14,313 nucleotides of DNA from Pseudomonadota bacterium (GCA_023389425.1 JAEWEK010000083.1:1-14313), one strand, 5' to 3'. Positions 5,699 through 12,503 are shown, counted from the first letter of the stretch. Notes: generated by a model not told the origin, from the sequence alone. Program-made: numbers and translations.

Positions 5699-6945
5699 GC
5701 CGACAAGGTCACGCGGGCGAACTTGCGCTTGCCCACTTGCAGCACGAAGGTGGAGGCGTCCAGCTTGAGGCCCTTGTCGCTGACCACGGCGCCGTCGATG
5801 CGCACGCCGCCCTGGTCGATCATGCGGTTGGCTTCCGAGGTCGAGGCGCACAGCCCGGCCTGCTTGAGCAGCACGCCGATGCCCAGCGGCGCGCCGGACA
5901 CCGTCATTTCCGGCACGTCGTCCGGGATACCGCCCTTGGAGCGGTTCACGAAGTCGGCCAGCGCGTCGTCCGCCGCCTGGGCCGAGTGGAAGCGGGTCAC
6001 GATTTCCTTGGCCAGCGCCACCTTGGCGTCGCGCGGGTTCATGCCGCCATCGACGTCGGCCTTGAGCTGGGCGATGTCGGCGATCGAGCGGAAGGACAGC
6101 AGCTCGTAGTAGCGCCACATCATCACGTCCGAGATGCTCATCAGCTTGCCGAACATGGTATTGCCCGGCTCGGTAATGCCGATGTAGTTGTTCTTGGACT
6201 TGGACATCTTCTCGACGCCGTCCAGGCCTTCCAGCAGCGGCATGGTCAGGATGCACTGCGGTTCCTGGCCGTAATCTTTCTGCAGTTCACGACCAACCAG
6301 CAGATTAAATTTCTGGTCCGTTCCACCCAGCTCAAGGTCCGATTCCAGGGCGACCGAATCATAGCCTTGCATCAGCGGATAAAGGAACTCATGCACACTG
6401 ATCGGAGTCCCAGACTTGAAGCGCTTGGTGAAGTCGTCGCGCTCCATCATGCGGGCCACCGTGTAACGCGAGGCCAGCTGGATCATGCCGCGCGCGCCCA
6501 GCGGGTCGCTCCACTCCGAGTTGTAGCGGATCTCGGTGCGCTCGGCGTCGAGCACCAGCGAGGCCTGGCGGAAGTAGGTCATCGCATTGGTTTCGATCTG
6601 CTCGCGCGTCAGCGGCGGGCGGGTCACATTGCGGCCGGACGGGTCGCCGATCATCGACGTGAAGTCGCCGATCAGGAAAATCACCTGGTGGCCCAGGTCT
6701 TGCAGCTGGCGCAGCTTGTTCAGCACCACGGTGTGGCCGAGGTGCAGGTCCGGCGCGGTCGGGTCCAGGCCCAGTTTCACGCGCAGCGGCTTGCCGTTTT
6801 TTTCCGAACGCGCCAGCTTCTGCGCGAATTCGCTTTCGATCAGCAGTTCGTCGACGCCGCGTTTGGTAATGGCCAGTGCTTCCTGAACCTCGTCAGTCAG
6901 TGGCAATGTTGCTTTTTCATTAGCAGAATTCACGGAATCGTTCAT
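5695..6945 (-). CDS. tyrS: Tyrosyl-tRNA synthetase
   Basis: Class I aminoacyl-tRNA synthetase charging tRNA-Tyr with tyrosine, a cytoplasmic dimer. The 416 residues are typical. The ATP-binding HIGH motif is HLGH (68-71) and the KMSKS loop is exact at 246-250 (KMSKSKNN). GDFTSMIGDPSGR (93-105), EFLYPLMQGYDSVAL (186-200) and LGGTDQKFNLL (206-216) are standard TyrRS core motifs. A C-terminal S4-like RNA-binding domain runs from about 350 to the end. The gene ends in an ATGA overlap with dtd. It is divergent from the M23 peptidase gene across a 159-base spacer; no clear Shine-Dalgarno or promoter for tyrS was found there. The codons for about residues 176-226 are notably AT-richer than the rest of the gene. 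Confidence 0.97.
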   Translation of the reverse strand: MNDSVNSANEKATLPLTDEVQEALAITKRGVDELLIESEFAQKLARSEKNGKPLRVKLGLDPTAPDLHLGHTVVLNKLRQLQDLGHQVIFLIGDFTSMIGDPSGRNVTRPPLTREQIETNAMTYFRQASLVLDAERTEIRYNSEWSDPLGARGMIQLASRYTVARMMERDDFTKRFKSGTPISVHEFLYPLMQGYDSVALESDLELGGTDQKFNLLVGRELQKDYGQEPQCILTMPLLEGLDGVEKMSKSKNNYIGITEPGNTMFGKLMSISDVMMWRYYELLSFRSIADIAQLKADVDGGMNPRDAKVALAKEIVTRFHSAQAADDALADFVNRSKGGIPDDVPEMTVSGAPLGIGVLLKQAGLCASTSEANRMIDQGGVRIDGAVVSDKGLKLDASTFVLQVGKRKFARVTLSA

Positions 6946-6993
6946 AAAAAACTTGTAGGAAAAGGCCTATTTCGGTTGTAGGAGCTTGGAGTT

Positions 6994-7002
6994 TGGTATA
7001 AT
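6994..7002 (+). promoter_or_regulatory. Extended -10 promoter for the M23 peptidase gene
   Basis: The sequence TGGTATAAT is a perfect -10 (TATAAT, 6997-7002) with the TGn extension. A -35 is weak (TTGTAG at 6976-6981 with a short 15-base spacer), which extended -10 promoters tolerate. The start point would be near 7009, giving a leader of about 95 bases before the ATG at 7105. No good Shine-Dalgarno precedes that ATG. Confidence 0.65.
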
Positions 7003-7104
7003 GCGCGATCCCGTCAATCTTGCCGCAGATAAAGATTAGGCAACAAGAAGAACAAAAACAGCAGTGGTTCAGGGACGTTCAAGCGGCAAATTTTAACTGA
7101 TTGC

Positions 7105-8451
7105 ATGAACCCTATACAGAAAATCACCGAACGACTGGCCCGTACCAGCCGCAAGACCCGCGTTGTCGCCGCTGGCGCCGGCGTGCTTGCGCTGTGCGCA
7201 TTCGGCGCCACCGCGGTCGCCCCGATCGCGCCGGATGCCGCCGACCTGCCCGTCAAGTCGGTCACCGAGCAGCTGGCCTTGCCGAACCTGCAGGAGCAGA
7301 TCTCCGCGCTGCAGAACGACTCCCAGCAATTCATCCACGAAGAACGCATCCGCCGCGGCGATTCGCTCGGCTCCGTGTTCACGCGCCTGGGCATCGATGA
7401 CGCGCAAGCACAGAACTTCGTCCGCGCCGACAAGGTCGCCAAGCGCATCCTGACCCTCAAGCCGGGCAAGCGCATCCAGGCCGAGACCGACGAGAACGGC
7501 CTGTTGCTGTCGCTGCACGCCACCATCGACGGCAAGGATGCGCCGTCGATGGTCACCGTGACGCGCAAGGGCGACAAGTTCGAGGTGTCGGAAGGCGCCC
7601 CGCAACTGGAGCGCCGCATCGAGATGCGTTCGCGCGAAATCTCCAGCTCGCTGTACGCCGCGACCGACGCCGACACCGACGGCGGCCGCCTGCCGGATGG
7701 CATCGTCAACCAGATCATCGAGATGTTCTCGAATAACATCGACTTCCGCTCCGACCTGAAGCGTGGCGACCATTTCTCGGTCGTCTACGAAACCTTCTGG
7801 CAGGACGGCGAGCTGGTGCGCACCGGCCGCATCCTGGCCGGCGAGTTCGTCAACCGCGGCACCACCTACCAGTCGGTCTGGTACGAAGACCCGGTCAGCC
7901 ACCAGGGCGGCTACTACAGCCTGGACGGCAAATCGCTCAAGCAGGGCTTCCTCAAGTCGCCGGTCGCCTACACCCGCGTGTCGTCGGGCTTCTCGATGCG
8001 CATGCACCCGGTGTTCGGCGTCTGGAAACAGCACACCGGCATCGACCTGGCGGCACCGACGGGCACCCCGATCCGCGCCGCCGGCGACGGCACCGTCGAT
8101 TTCGTCGGCACCCAGAGCGGCTACGGCAACATCGTCGTGCTCAAGCACTGGGCCAACTACAGCACCGCCTACGGCCACATGAGCCGTTTCGTCTCCGGCC
8201 TGCGCCGCGGCGAGAAAGTGCGCCAGGGCGATGTCATCGGCTACGTCGGCTCCACCGGCTGGGCCACCGGCCCGCACCTGCACTACGAATTCCGCGTCGG
8301 CGGCGCCGCCAAGGATCCGAACGGCATGAAAGTCGTGGCGCAAGCCCCGCTGTCGAACGCCGAACTGTCGCGCTTCAAGATGGCGGCAGCCGACATGAGC
8401 CACCGCTTCTCGCTGCTGGCGCCGGCTGGCCAGGCGATGGCCGCACGCTGA
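7105..8451 (+). CDS. M23 family murein DD-endopeptidase (MepM-like), membrane-anchored
   Basis: Probable peptidoglycan hydrolase cutting peptide cross-links in the periplasm, allowing wall expansion. The protein has 448 residues. A basic N-terminus (TSRKTR) is followed by a hydrophobic segment at about 20-42, a signal anchor or uncleaved signal. A central region (about 75-290) contains the IRRGDSLGSVFTRLGI segment seen in MepM/OapA-type LysM-like domains. The C-terminal peptidase M23 domain (about 290-400) has the zinc ligands H310 and D314 in HTGIDLAAPTGTP and H393 in GPHLHYEFR, with YGHMS (356-360) as the usual third motif. All catalytic residues are present, so it should be active rather than an EnvC-like activator. 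It is divergent from tyrS and ends in a strong terminator; anmK follows in the same direction. The start is the first ATG before the basic-hydrophobic N-terminus, without a clear ribosome-binding site. Confidence 0.93.
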   Translation: MNPIQKITERLARTSRKTRVVAAGAGVLALCAFGATAVAPIAPDAADLPVKSVTEQLALPNLQEQISALQNDSQQFIHEERIRRGDSLGSVFTRLGIDDAQAQNFVRADKVAKRILTLKPGKRIQAETDENGLLLSLHATIDGKDAPSMVTVTRKGDKFEVSEGAPQLERRIEMRSREISSSLYAATDADTDGGRLPDGIVNQIIEMFSNNIDFRSDLKRGDHFSVVYETFWQDGELVRTGRILAGEFVNRGTTYQSVWYEDPVSHQGGYYSLDGKSLKQGFLKSPVAYTRVSSGFSMRMHPVFGVWKQHTGIDLAAPTGTPIRAAGDGTVDFVGTQSGYGNIVVLKHWANYSTAYGHMSRFVSGLRRGEKVRQGDVIGYVGSTGWATGPHLHYEFRVGGAAKDPNGMKVVAQAPLSNAELSRFKMAAADMSHRFSLLAPAGQAMAAR

Positions 8452-8470
8452 TAAGACAGACCCATCAAGG

Positions 8471-8508
8471 ACGCCTCCCCTGCTTCGGCACGGGAGGCGT
8501 TTTTTATT
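8471..8508 (+). terminator. Rho-independent terminator after the M23 peptidase gene
   Basis: A perfect 9-bp stem (ACGCCTCCC 8471-8479 with GGGAGGCGT 8492-8500) carries an inner TGC-TTCG-GCA stem and stable tetraloop, and is followed by TTTTTATTT. It begins 19 bases after the stop codon. It implies that anmK, starting at 8557, has its own promoter, although none is obvious in the remaining 48 bases. Confidence 0.92.
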
Positions 8509-8556
8509 TCGGCCATTGCGGTTAAGCTAGCGGGACTTGCAGCCGATCGAATATCC

Positions 8557-9657
8557 ATGACCACCTCTTCCTCCCTCTACATCGGCCTGATGTCCGGTAC
8601 CAGCCTCGATGGCGTGGACGGCGTACTGGCCGACTTTGGCGGCGGCGCGATCCGCACCATCGAAGCAGCCTTCGTCCCGTTCGCGCCGGAACTGCGCGAA
8701 GAACTGATGGCGCTGCAGGCCAGGAGCGACAACGAACTCGAGCGCGAGGCGATCGCCGCCAACCGGCTGGCATGCGCTTATGCACAGTGCATAGAGACAT
8801 TGCGGCCGGCGGCCGGCGGCCCGATTGCCGCGGTGGCGGTGCACGGGCAGACCATCCGGCACCGGCCGGAGCTGGGCTTCACGCGCCAGACCAACAATCC
8901 CGCGCTGCTGGCTGAACTGAGCGGCATCGATGTGGTCGCGGACTTCCGCAGCCGCGATATCGCCGCCGGCGGCCAGGGCGCGCCGCTGGTGCCGGCCTTC
9001 CACCAGGCCGCCTTCGGCAAGCCGGGGTTGGCGCGGGTAGTGGTCAATATCGGCGGCATCGGCAATATCAGCGTGCTGCATGGCGACGGCAAGGTGACCG
9101 GCTTCGATACGGGCCCGGGCAATGTGTTGATGGATCTATGGATTGGAAGAAAGCAAGGCAAGGCCTATGATGCCGACGGCGCGTGGGCAGCCAGCGGGCA
9201 GGTCGACCAGGGCCTGCTGGACGTGCTGCTGGACGAGCCCTACTTCCGCCTGGCGGCACCGAAGAGCACGGGGCGCGACCTGTTCCATGCAGAATGGCTC
9301 GACGCACGGCTGGCGCGCTGCCCTGGCGTGGCGCCGCAGGACGTGCAGGCGACGCTGACGCGGCTGACGGCATTGACCATTGCGCGCGCGATCCGCGATG
9401 AAGGGGTGGATGCGAGCGCGGTCTACGTCTGCGGTGGCGGGGCGTACAACGGCACGCTGCTGGCCGCGCTGGCCGATGAGCTGGGCGGCAAGGTGCCGGT
9501 GGAATCGACGGCGGTGCTGGGGATTGCGCCGAACCGGGTGGAAGCGCTGGCCTTCGCCTGGCTGGGCTACCGCTTCATGCGGCGTGAGCCGGGCAATATG
9601 CCGGCGGTGACGGGGGCCAAGGGGCCGCGTATCCTGGGCGCGCTCTACCCGGCTTGA
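8557..9657 (+). CDS. anmK: Anhydro-N-acetylmuramic acid kinase
   Basis: Cytoplasmic ASKHA-fold kinase that opens the 1,6-anhydro ring of anhMurNAc while phosphorylating it to MurNAc-6-phosphate, feeding cell-wall recycling toward GlcNAc-6-P. The 366 residues match the family length (about 370). Signatures: GLMSGTSLDGVDGVL (10-24, phosphate loop), AVHGQTIRHRP (95-104), VVNIGGIGNISVL (162-174), and GFDTGPGNVLMD (182-193) with D184 as the probable catalytic base by analogy with E. coli AnmK. CGGGAYNG near the C-terminus is the nucleotide-binding adenosine motif. It follows the M23 endopeptidase gene, so a wall-cutting enzyme and a recycling enzyme are adjacent, but a terminator separates them. 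Its 3' end faces erpA across a palindromic repeat pair. The ribosome-binding site is weak. Confidence 0.96.
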   Translation: MTTSSSLYIGLMSGTSLDGVDGVLADFGGGAIRTIEAAFVPFAPELREELMALQARSDNELEREAIAANRLACAYAQCIETLRPAAGGPIAAVAVHGQTIRHRPELGFTRQTNNPALLAELSGIDVVADFRSRDIAAGGQGAPLVPAFHQAAFGKPGLARVVVNIGGIGNISVLHGDGKVTGFDTGPGNVLMDLWIGRKQGKAYDADGAWAASGQVDQGLLDVLLDEPYFRLAAPKSTGRDLFHAEWLDARLARCPGVAPQDVQATLTRLTALTIARAIRDEGVDASAVYVCGGGAYNGTLLAALADELGGKVPVESTAVLGIAPNRVEALAFAWLGYRFMRREPGNMPAVTGAKGPRILGALYPA

Positions 9658-9700
9658 CTCTCCTTCCGCGACGACGGCGCGAAAGCTGGCTATATAAATG

Positions 9701-9798
9701 CGTCATCCCCGCGCAGGCGGGGACCCATGCTGAGCATTCCGTTCCGCGGCGCGGACCTTGGATGCTGTCCATGGGTCCCCGCCTGCGCGGGGACGACG
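9701..9798. repeat. REP/BIME-like inverted repeat pair, locus B
   Basis: Left copy 9701-9728 and right copy 9771-9798 are 28-base inverted repeats with one mismatch, each built around TCCCCGC-n4-GCGGGGA with a GACG/CGTC outer end and an ATGGG/CCCAT inner end. The 42-base loop contains a small TCCGC-GGC-GCGGA hairpin. The element fills the gap between the convergent 3' ends of anmK and erpA and may serve as a two-way transcript end, although there is no U-tract on either side. It is related to loci 606-682 and 11926-12029, with TCCCC in place of TTCCC. Confidence 0.85.
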
Positions 9799-9814
9799 AT
9801 TTGAAGCTGACTAA

Positions 9815-10180
9815 TTAAGCCGAGAACGAGGACCCGCAACCGCAGGTCGACGATGCATTCGGGTTCTTGATCACGAACTGGGCGCCTTCGAGGTCGTCCT
9901 TGTAGTCGATCTCGGCGCCGACCAGGTACTGGTAGCTCATCGAGTCGATCAGCAGCTGGACGCCGTTCTTGACCATGGTGGTGTCGTCTTCGTTGACGAT
10001 TTCGTCGAAGGTGAAGCCGTACTGGAAGCCCGAGCAGCCGCCGCCCTGCACGAACACGCGCAGTTTCAGGTCAGGATTGCCTTCCTCTTCGATCAGCTGC
10101 GCAACCTTTTGCGCGGCGCTGTCGGTGAAGACGATGGGCATCGGGATGGTGTTGTCTTGGACGTCGGCGACTGCGGTCAT
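9815..10180 (-). CDS. erpA: A-type iron-sulfur cluster insertion protein ErpA
   Basis: Cytoplasmic A-type carrier delivering Fe-S clusters to apo-enzymes, in E. coli including those of isoprenoid synthesis. The 121 residues are typical. The three invariant cluster-binding cysteines are present: C49 in GGGCSGFQYGF, and C113 and C115 in the C-terminal STCGCGSSF. The start at 10180 is supported by a good Shine-Dalgarno (CAGGAGTAACAC before ATG). A perfect TATAAT lies at 10213-10218 on the same strand, between this gene and the bactofilin gene. No isc or suf genes are in the window, so ErpA is encoded apart from the assembly operons, as in E. coli. Its 3' end converges with anmK across palindromic repeat pair B. 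Confidence 0.96.
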   Translation of the reverse strand: MTAVADVQDNTIPMPIVFTDSAAQKVAQLIEEEGNPDLKLRVFVQGGGCSGFQYGFTFDEIVNEDDTTMVKNGVQLLIDSMSYQYLVGAEIDYKDDLEGAQFVIKNPNASSTCGCGSSFSA

Positions 10181-10212
10181 GTGTTACTCCTGGTGATTTT
10201 GCGGTTGCATCC

Positions 10213-10218
10213 ATTATA
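10213..10218 (-). promoter_or_regulatory. Candidate -10 element for erpA
   Basis: A perfect TATAAT on the minus strand, 33 bases before the erpA ATG. The expected -35 region overlaps the end of the bactofilin gene and matches poorly, so an activator or a weak promoter is likely. The predicted leader is about 26 bases and contains the AGGAG ribosome-binding site. Confidence 0.5.
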
Positions 10219-10233
10219 GTCGGTCGGGGCGAC

Positions 10234-10635
10234 TCATGCTTCGGTCACCTCCTCGCCCACGGCCAGATGGAACACCGGATCCCCAACCTGCTGGTGGGTA
10301 AGTTTCCCTGTGACAAGGGCGCCGCCGTGCATTTCGAGCAGCTTGTAATGGACATCCCCATGTATGCGGCCTTTTGGCTGCAATTCAAGTAGCTCGGAAG
10401 AAAAAACTGAACCGGCGATATAGCCGTTGACCACCAGGTTGGCGCAGCGCACCTCGCCCTCGATCCGGGCGTGCTCGGAAACGATCAGCACGCTGTCGGC
10501 GCCCTCGCCCGCCACCACATTGCCGTGCACCTCGCCATCGATGCGCAGGCCGCCGGTGAACATCAGGTCGCCTTCGATGCGGGAGGAAATGCCGACCAGG
10601 CTGTCTATTTCGCTTTTCGCATTACGACCGAACAT
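10234..10635 (-). CDS. Bactofilin (polymer-forming cytoskeletal protein)
   Basis: Bactofilins form nucleotide-free right-handed beta-helix filaments that position wall enzymes and other machinery at the membrane. From the chosen start (MFGRNAKSEIDSLVG) the protein has 133 residues. The central DUF583-type beta-helix core has short repeats (RIEGDL, RIDGEVHGNV, RIEGEV, YIAGSV, RIHGDV), with flanking short tails as in family members. An in-frame ATG at 10695 would add 20 residues (MRWSNLQVGG...) that do not resemble bactofilin N-termini; MFG(R/K) is the usual beginning, so 10635 is preferred, although its Shine-Dalgarno (GGGG) is weak. It lies downstream of argC and upstream of erpA in the same direction. 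Elsewhere bactofilins often sit next to M23 peptidase genes; here one lies about 2 kb away, on the other side of erpA and anmK. Confidence 0.92.
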   Translation of the reverse strand: MFGRNAKSEIDSLVGISSRIEGDLMFTGGLRIDGEVHGNVVAGEGADSVLIVSEHARIEGEVRCANLVVNGYIAGSVFSSELLELQPKGRIHGDVHYKLLEMHGGALVTGKLTHQQVGDPVFHLAVGEEVTEA

Positions 10636-10743
10636 ATGGCACCCCGGGAAGTAGATGAAGGACGCACCGCCGACTTGCAAATTCGACCAGCGCATCGGTC
10701 AATTTACTTCGCTCAACAGCAGCCGCTTTGATCTAGATCGTGT

Positions 10744-10769
10744 CCGGCGGCGAGATGCCGCGCCGCCGG
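10744..10769 (-). promoter_or_regulatory. Strong GC hairpin after argC
   Basis: A perfect 9-bp stem (CCGGCGGCG 10744-10752 with CGCCGCCGG 10761-10769) and an 8-base loop lie 14 bases downstream of the argC stop. No U-tract follows on the minus strand, so it is not a standard intrinsic terminator; it may slow polymerase or protect the argC 3' end. A perfect palindrome GATCTAGATC (10730-10739) follows immediately. Confidence 0.5.
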
Positions 10770-10782
10770 CGGGGTCCAACGT

Positions 10783-11820
10783 TTAAGGCAGCAGGGCGAT
10801 CTGTTGCAATCCGGTCTCTTCCGGCAGGCCGAACATCAGGTTCATGCACTGGACGGCCTGGCCGGAGGCGCCCTTGACCAGGTTGTCCTGCACCACCAGC
10901 ACGACCACGGTGTCGCCGTTCTCCGGGCGGTGCAGCGCGATGCGCAGCATGTTCGAGCCGCGGGTCGAGCGGGTTTCCGGCAGCGAGCCGAAAGGCATCA
11001 CGTCGACGAACTGCGAATCCTTGTACTGCTCTTCGAACAGGGCTTGCAGGGCGGCGTTGTCGATGTCCTTCGTCAGCTTGGCGTACAGGGTGGTGAACAT
11101 GCCACGGATCATCGGCACCAGGTGCGGCGTGAAGATCAGGCCGACTTTCTGGTCGGTGTAGCGCTGCAGCTGGGCCGAGGTTTCCGGGGTGTGGCGGTGG
11201 CCGGCCACGCCGTAGGCCTTGAAGTTGTCGCTGGCTTCCGAGAACAGCGTGCCGATCTCGGCCTTGCGGCCGGCGCCGGACACGCCCGACTTGGCATCGG
11301 CGATCAGGTTGCCCGCGTCGATCACGCCGGCCTTCAGCAGCGGGTACAGGCCCAGCTGCATGGTGGTCGGGTAGCAGCCCGGATTGGCGATCACGCGCGC
11401 GTTCCTGATCTGCTCGCGGTTGAGCTCGACGAGGCCATAGACGGCTTCTTCCAGCAGTTCCGGCGCGGTGTGGGGAATCTTGTACCACTTCTCGAAGGTG
11501 GCCTGGTCCTTGAGGCGGAAGTCGGCGGCCAGGTCGATCACCTTGACGCCGGCCTTCAGCAGCTCGGGCGCCTGGGCCATGGCCACGCCGTGCGGGGTGG
11601 CGAAGAACACCACGTCGCATTGGGTGAGGTCGGCCTTGTCCGGGGCTGAGAATGCCAGGTTCACGCGCCCGCGCAGCGAGGGGAACATGTCGGCGACCGG
11701 CAGGCCGTCTTCCTTGCGCGAGGTGATGGCGGTCAGCTCCACCTGCGGATGCACGGCCAGCAGCCGCAGCAGCTCCACGCCCGTGTAACCGGTTCCGCCG
11801 ACGATGCCAACTTTGATCAT
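10783..11820 (-). CDS. argC: N-acetyl-gamma-glutamyl-phosphate reductase (type 1)
   Basis: Third step of arginine synthesis in the cytoplasm: NADPH-dependent reduction of N-acetylglutamyl-5-phosphate to the semialdehyde. The 345 residues match the long type 1 ArgC form. An N-terminal Rossmann motif GIVGGTGYTGVELLRLL spans 5-21. The catalytic cysteine is C149 in ANPGCYPT. AKSGVSGAGRKA (176-187) and AGHRHTPE (206-213, with the active-site histidine) follow. The start ATG has a GGA-type ribosome-binding site (AAGGAACACACA). It stands alone among non-arginine genes, downstream of the rpsI terminator, and has a candidate extended -10 of its own. No ARG box was recognised upstream. The bactofilin gene follows after a strong hairpin. 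Confidence 0.97.
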   Translation of the reverse strand: MIKVGIVGGTGYTGVELLRLLAVHPQVELTAITSRKEDGLPVADMFPSLRGRVNLAFSAPDKADLTQCDVVFFATPHGVAMAQAPELLKAGVKVIDLAADFRLKDQATFEKWYKIPHTAPELLEEAVYGLVELNREQIRNARVIANPGCYPTTMQLGLYPLLKAGVIDAGNLIADAKSGVSGAGRKAEIGTLFSEASDNFKAYGVAGHRHTPETSAQLQRYTDQKVGLIFTPHLVPMIRGMFTTLYAKLTKDIDNAALQALFEEQYKDSQFVDVMPFGSLPETRSTRGSNMLRIALHRPENGDTVVVLVVQDNLVKGASGQAVQCMNLMFGLPEETGLQQIALLP

Positions 11821-11868
11821 TGTGTGTTCCTTCGAGATGAATAGGAGGCCAACGTGGCCGAGGTCGCA

Positions 11869-11877
11869 ATTTTAGCA
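11869..11877 (-). promoter_or_regulatory. Candidate extended -10 promoter for argC
   Basis: The minus strand reads TGCTAAAAT, a TGn extension plus a five-of-six -10 hexamer, 48 bases before the argC ATG. The -35 region is GC-rich and poor. The predicted leader contains a short GGCC-N5-GGCC dyad (11847-11859). Confidence 0.45.
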
Positions 11878-11925
11878 GCGATAGAAATTGCTCGCCGCCG
11901 CCGCTGCCCTCCAATAGAGACAGCA

Positions 11926-12029
11926 CGTCATTCCCGCGCAGGCGGAATCCCATTTCTCATGCGCGGCCACAAGCACAGGCATGCTCGCGCATGGTGCAAA
12001 ATGGGGTTCCCGCCTTCGCGGGAACGACG
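11926..12029. repeat. REP/BIME-like inverted repeat pair, locus C
   Basis: Left copy about 11926-11955 (begins CGTCATTCCCGCGCAGG) and right copy about 11998-12029 (ends GCGGGAACGACG) are inverted versions of the unit seen at 606-682 and 9701-9798. The left copy is decayed: it has GGCGGAATCCC where an intact unit has GCGGGAATCCC. The loop contains an inner ATGCGCG / CGCGCAT dyad (11959-11965 with 11986-11992). It lies just beyond the rpsI terminator and upstream of the argC promoter. The rest of the 281-base gap holds only the terminator, the promoter candidate and a small hairpin; no gene is supported there. Confidence 0.82.
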
Positions 12030-12035
12030 ACGAGA

Positions 12036-12068
12036 TAAAAAAAGCCGCCGGCTTTGCAGCGGGCGGCT
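12036..12068 (-). terminator. Rho-independent terminator of the rplM-rpsI operon
   Basis: On the minus strand, AGCCGCC (12068-12062) pairs with GGCGGCT (12049-12043), followed by a run of T residues (forward strand ATAAAAAAAG). It lies about 33 bases after the rpsI stop. A separate perfect 8-bp hairpin (12076-12095) lies between the stop and this terminator. Confidence 0.9.
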
Positions 12069-12075
12069 CCTTCGA

Positions 12076-12095
12076 TTGCAGCGTATCCGCTGCAA
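12076..12095 (-). promoter_or_regulatory. Small hairpin in the rpsI 3' untranslated region
   Basis: Perfect 8-bp stem TTGCAGCG / CGCTGCAA with a 4-base loop, between the rpsI stop and its terminator. The GCTGCAA arm is repeated inside the terminator loop (12054-12060), so the 5' arm could pair with either copy. It is probably part of the transcript end; a regulatory role is speculative. Confidence 0.5.
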
Positions 12096-12101
12096 CAGCG
12101 A

Positions 12102-12494
12102 TTAACGCTTCGAGAACTGCTTGGCGCGGCGTGCTTTGCGCAGGCCGACCTTCTTACGCTCGACTTCGCGGGCGTCGCGGGTGACGAAACCGGCACGTGC
12201 CAGGTCGCCCTTCAGGCCTGCGTCGTAGTCGATCAGCGCGCGGGTGATGCCGTGGCGCACTGCACCTGCCTGGCCGGACTCGCCGCCGCCGTGCACGTTG
12301 ACCTTGATGTCGAAACGCTCGACGTTGCCGGTCAGTTCCAGCGGTTGACGGATGACCATCAGGCCGGTTTCGCGCGAGAAATACTCGGCGGCCGGTTTGC
12401 CGTTGACGATGATCTGGCCGGTGCCGGCCTTGATGAACACGCGAGCCACTGCACTCTTGCGACGGCCGGTGCCGTAATTGTAGTTACCGATCAT
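12102..12494 (-). CDS. rpsI: 30S ribosomal protein S9
   Basis: Small-subunit protein whose C-terminal tail reaches the P-site tRNA. The 130 residues are the standard length. GTGRRKSAVARVF (8-20), GGGESGQAGAVRHGI (69-83) and the basic tail ending in KQFSKR, the universally conserved S9 C-terminus, are all present. It lies 9 bases downstream of rplM. The rplM stop and the rpsI Shine-Dalgarno overlap in the string TAAGGAGCTGACATG, which suggests translational coupling within a two-gene operon that ends in a clear intrinsic terminator. Confidence 0.99.
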   Translation of the reverse strand: MIGNYNYGTGRRKSAVARVFIKAGTGQIIVNGKPAAEYFSRETGLMVIRQPLELTGNVERFDIKVNVHGGGESGQAGAVRHGITRALIDYDAGLKGDLARAGFVTRDAREVERKKVGLRKARRAKQFSKR

Positions 12495-12503
12495 GTCAGC
12501 TCC

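Noticed and set aside
7012..7017. TTGACG on the minus strand as -35 for tyrS
   Set aside because: No acceptable -10 at 16-18 bases (best match CAAACT, three of six), so no tyrS promoter is called.
7093..8403. 436-codon open frame on the minus strand
   Set aside because: Antisense to the M23 peptidase gene with no recognisable motifs; a product of G/C third-position bias.
9575..9772. 65-codon minus-strand frame containing WVPACAGMT
   Set aside because: This peptide is translated from REP copy B and the antisense of anmK, a common false gene in genomes with this repeat.
10636..10695. 20-residue N-terminal extension of the bactofilin (start at 10695)
   Set aside because: The added residues do not resemble bactofilin N-termini and there is no better ribosome-binding site; the MFGRNAK start is preferred.
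606..12029. CRISPR array, because of three repeated units
   Set aside because: The units are kilobases apart, occur as inverted pairs, and have no regular spacers or cas genes.
11854..12105. 83-codon plus-strand frame in the argC-rpsI gap
   Set aside because: It translates REP pair C and the terminator; no coding signal.
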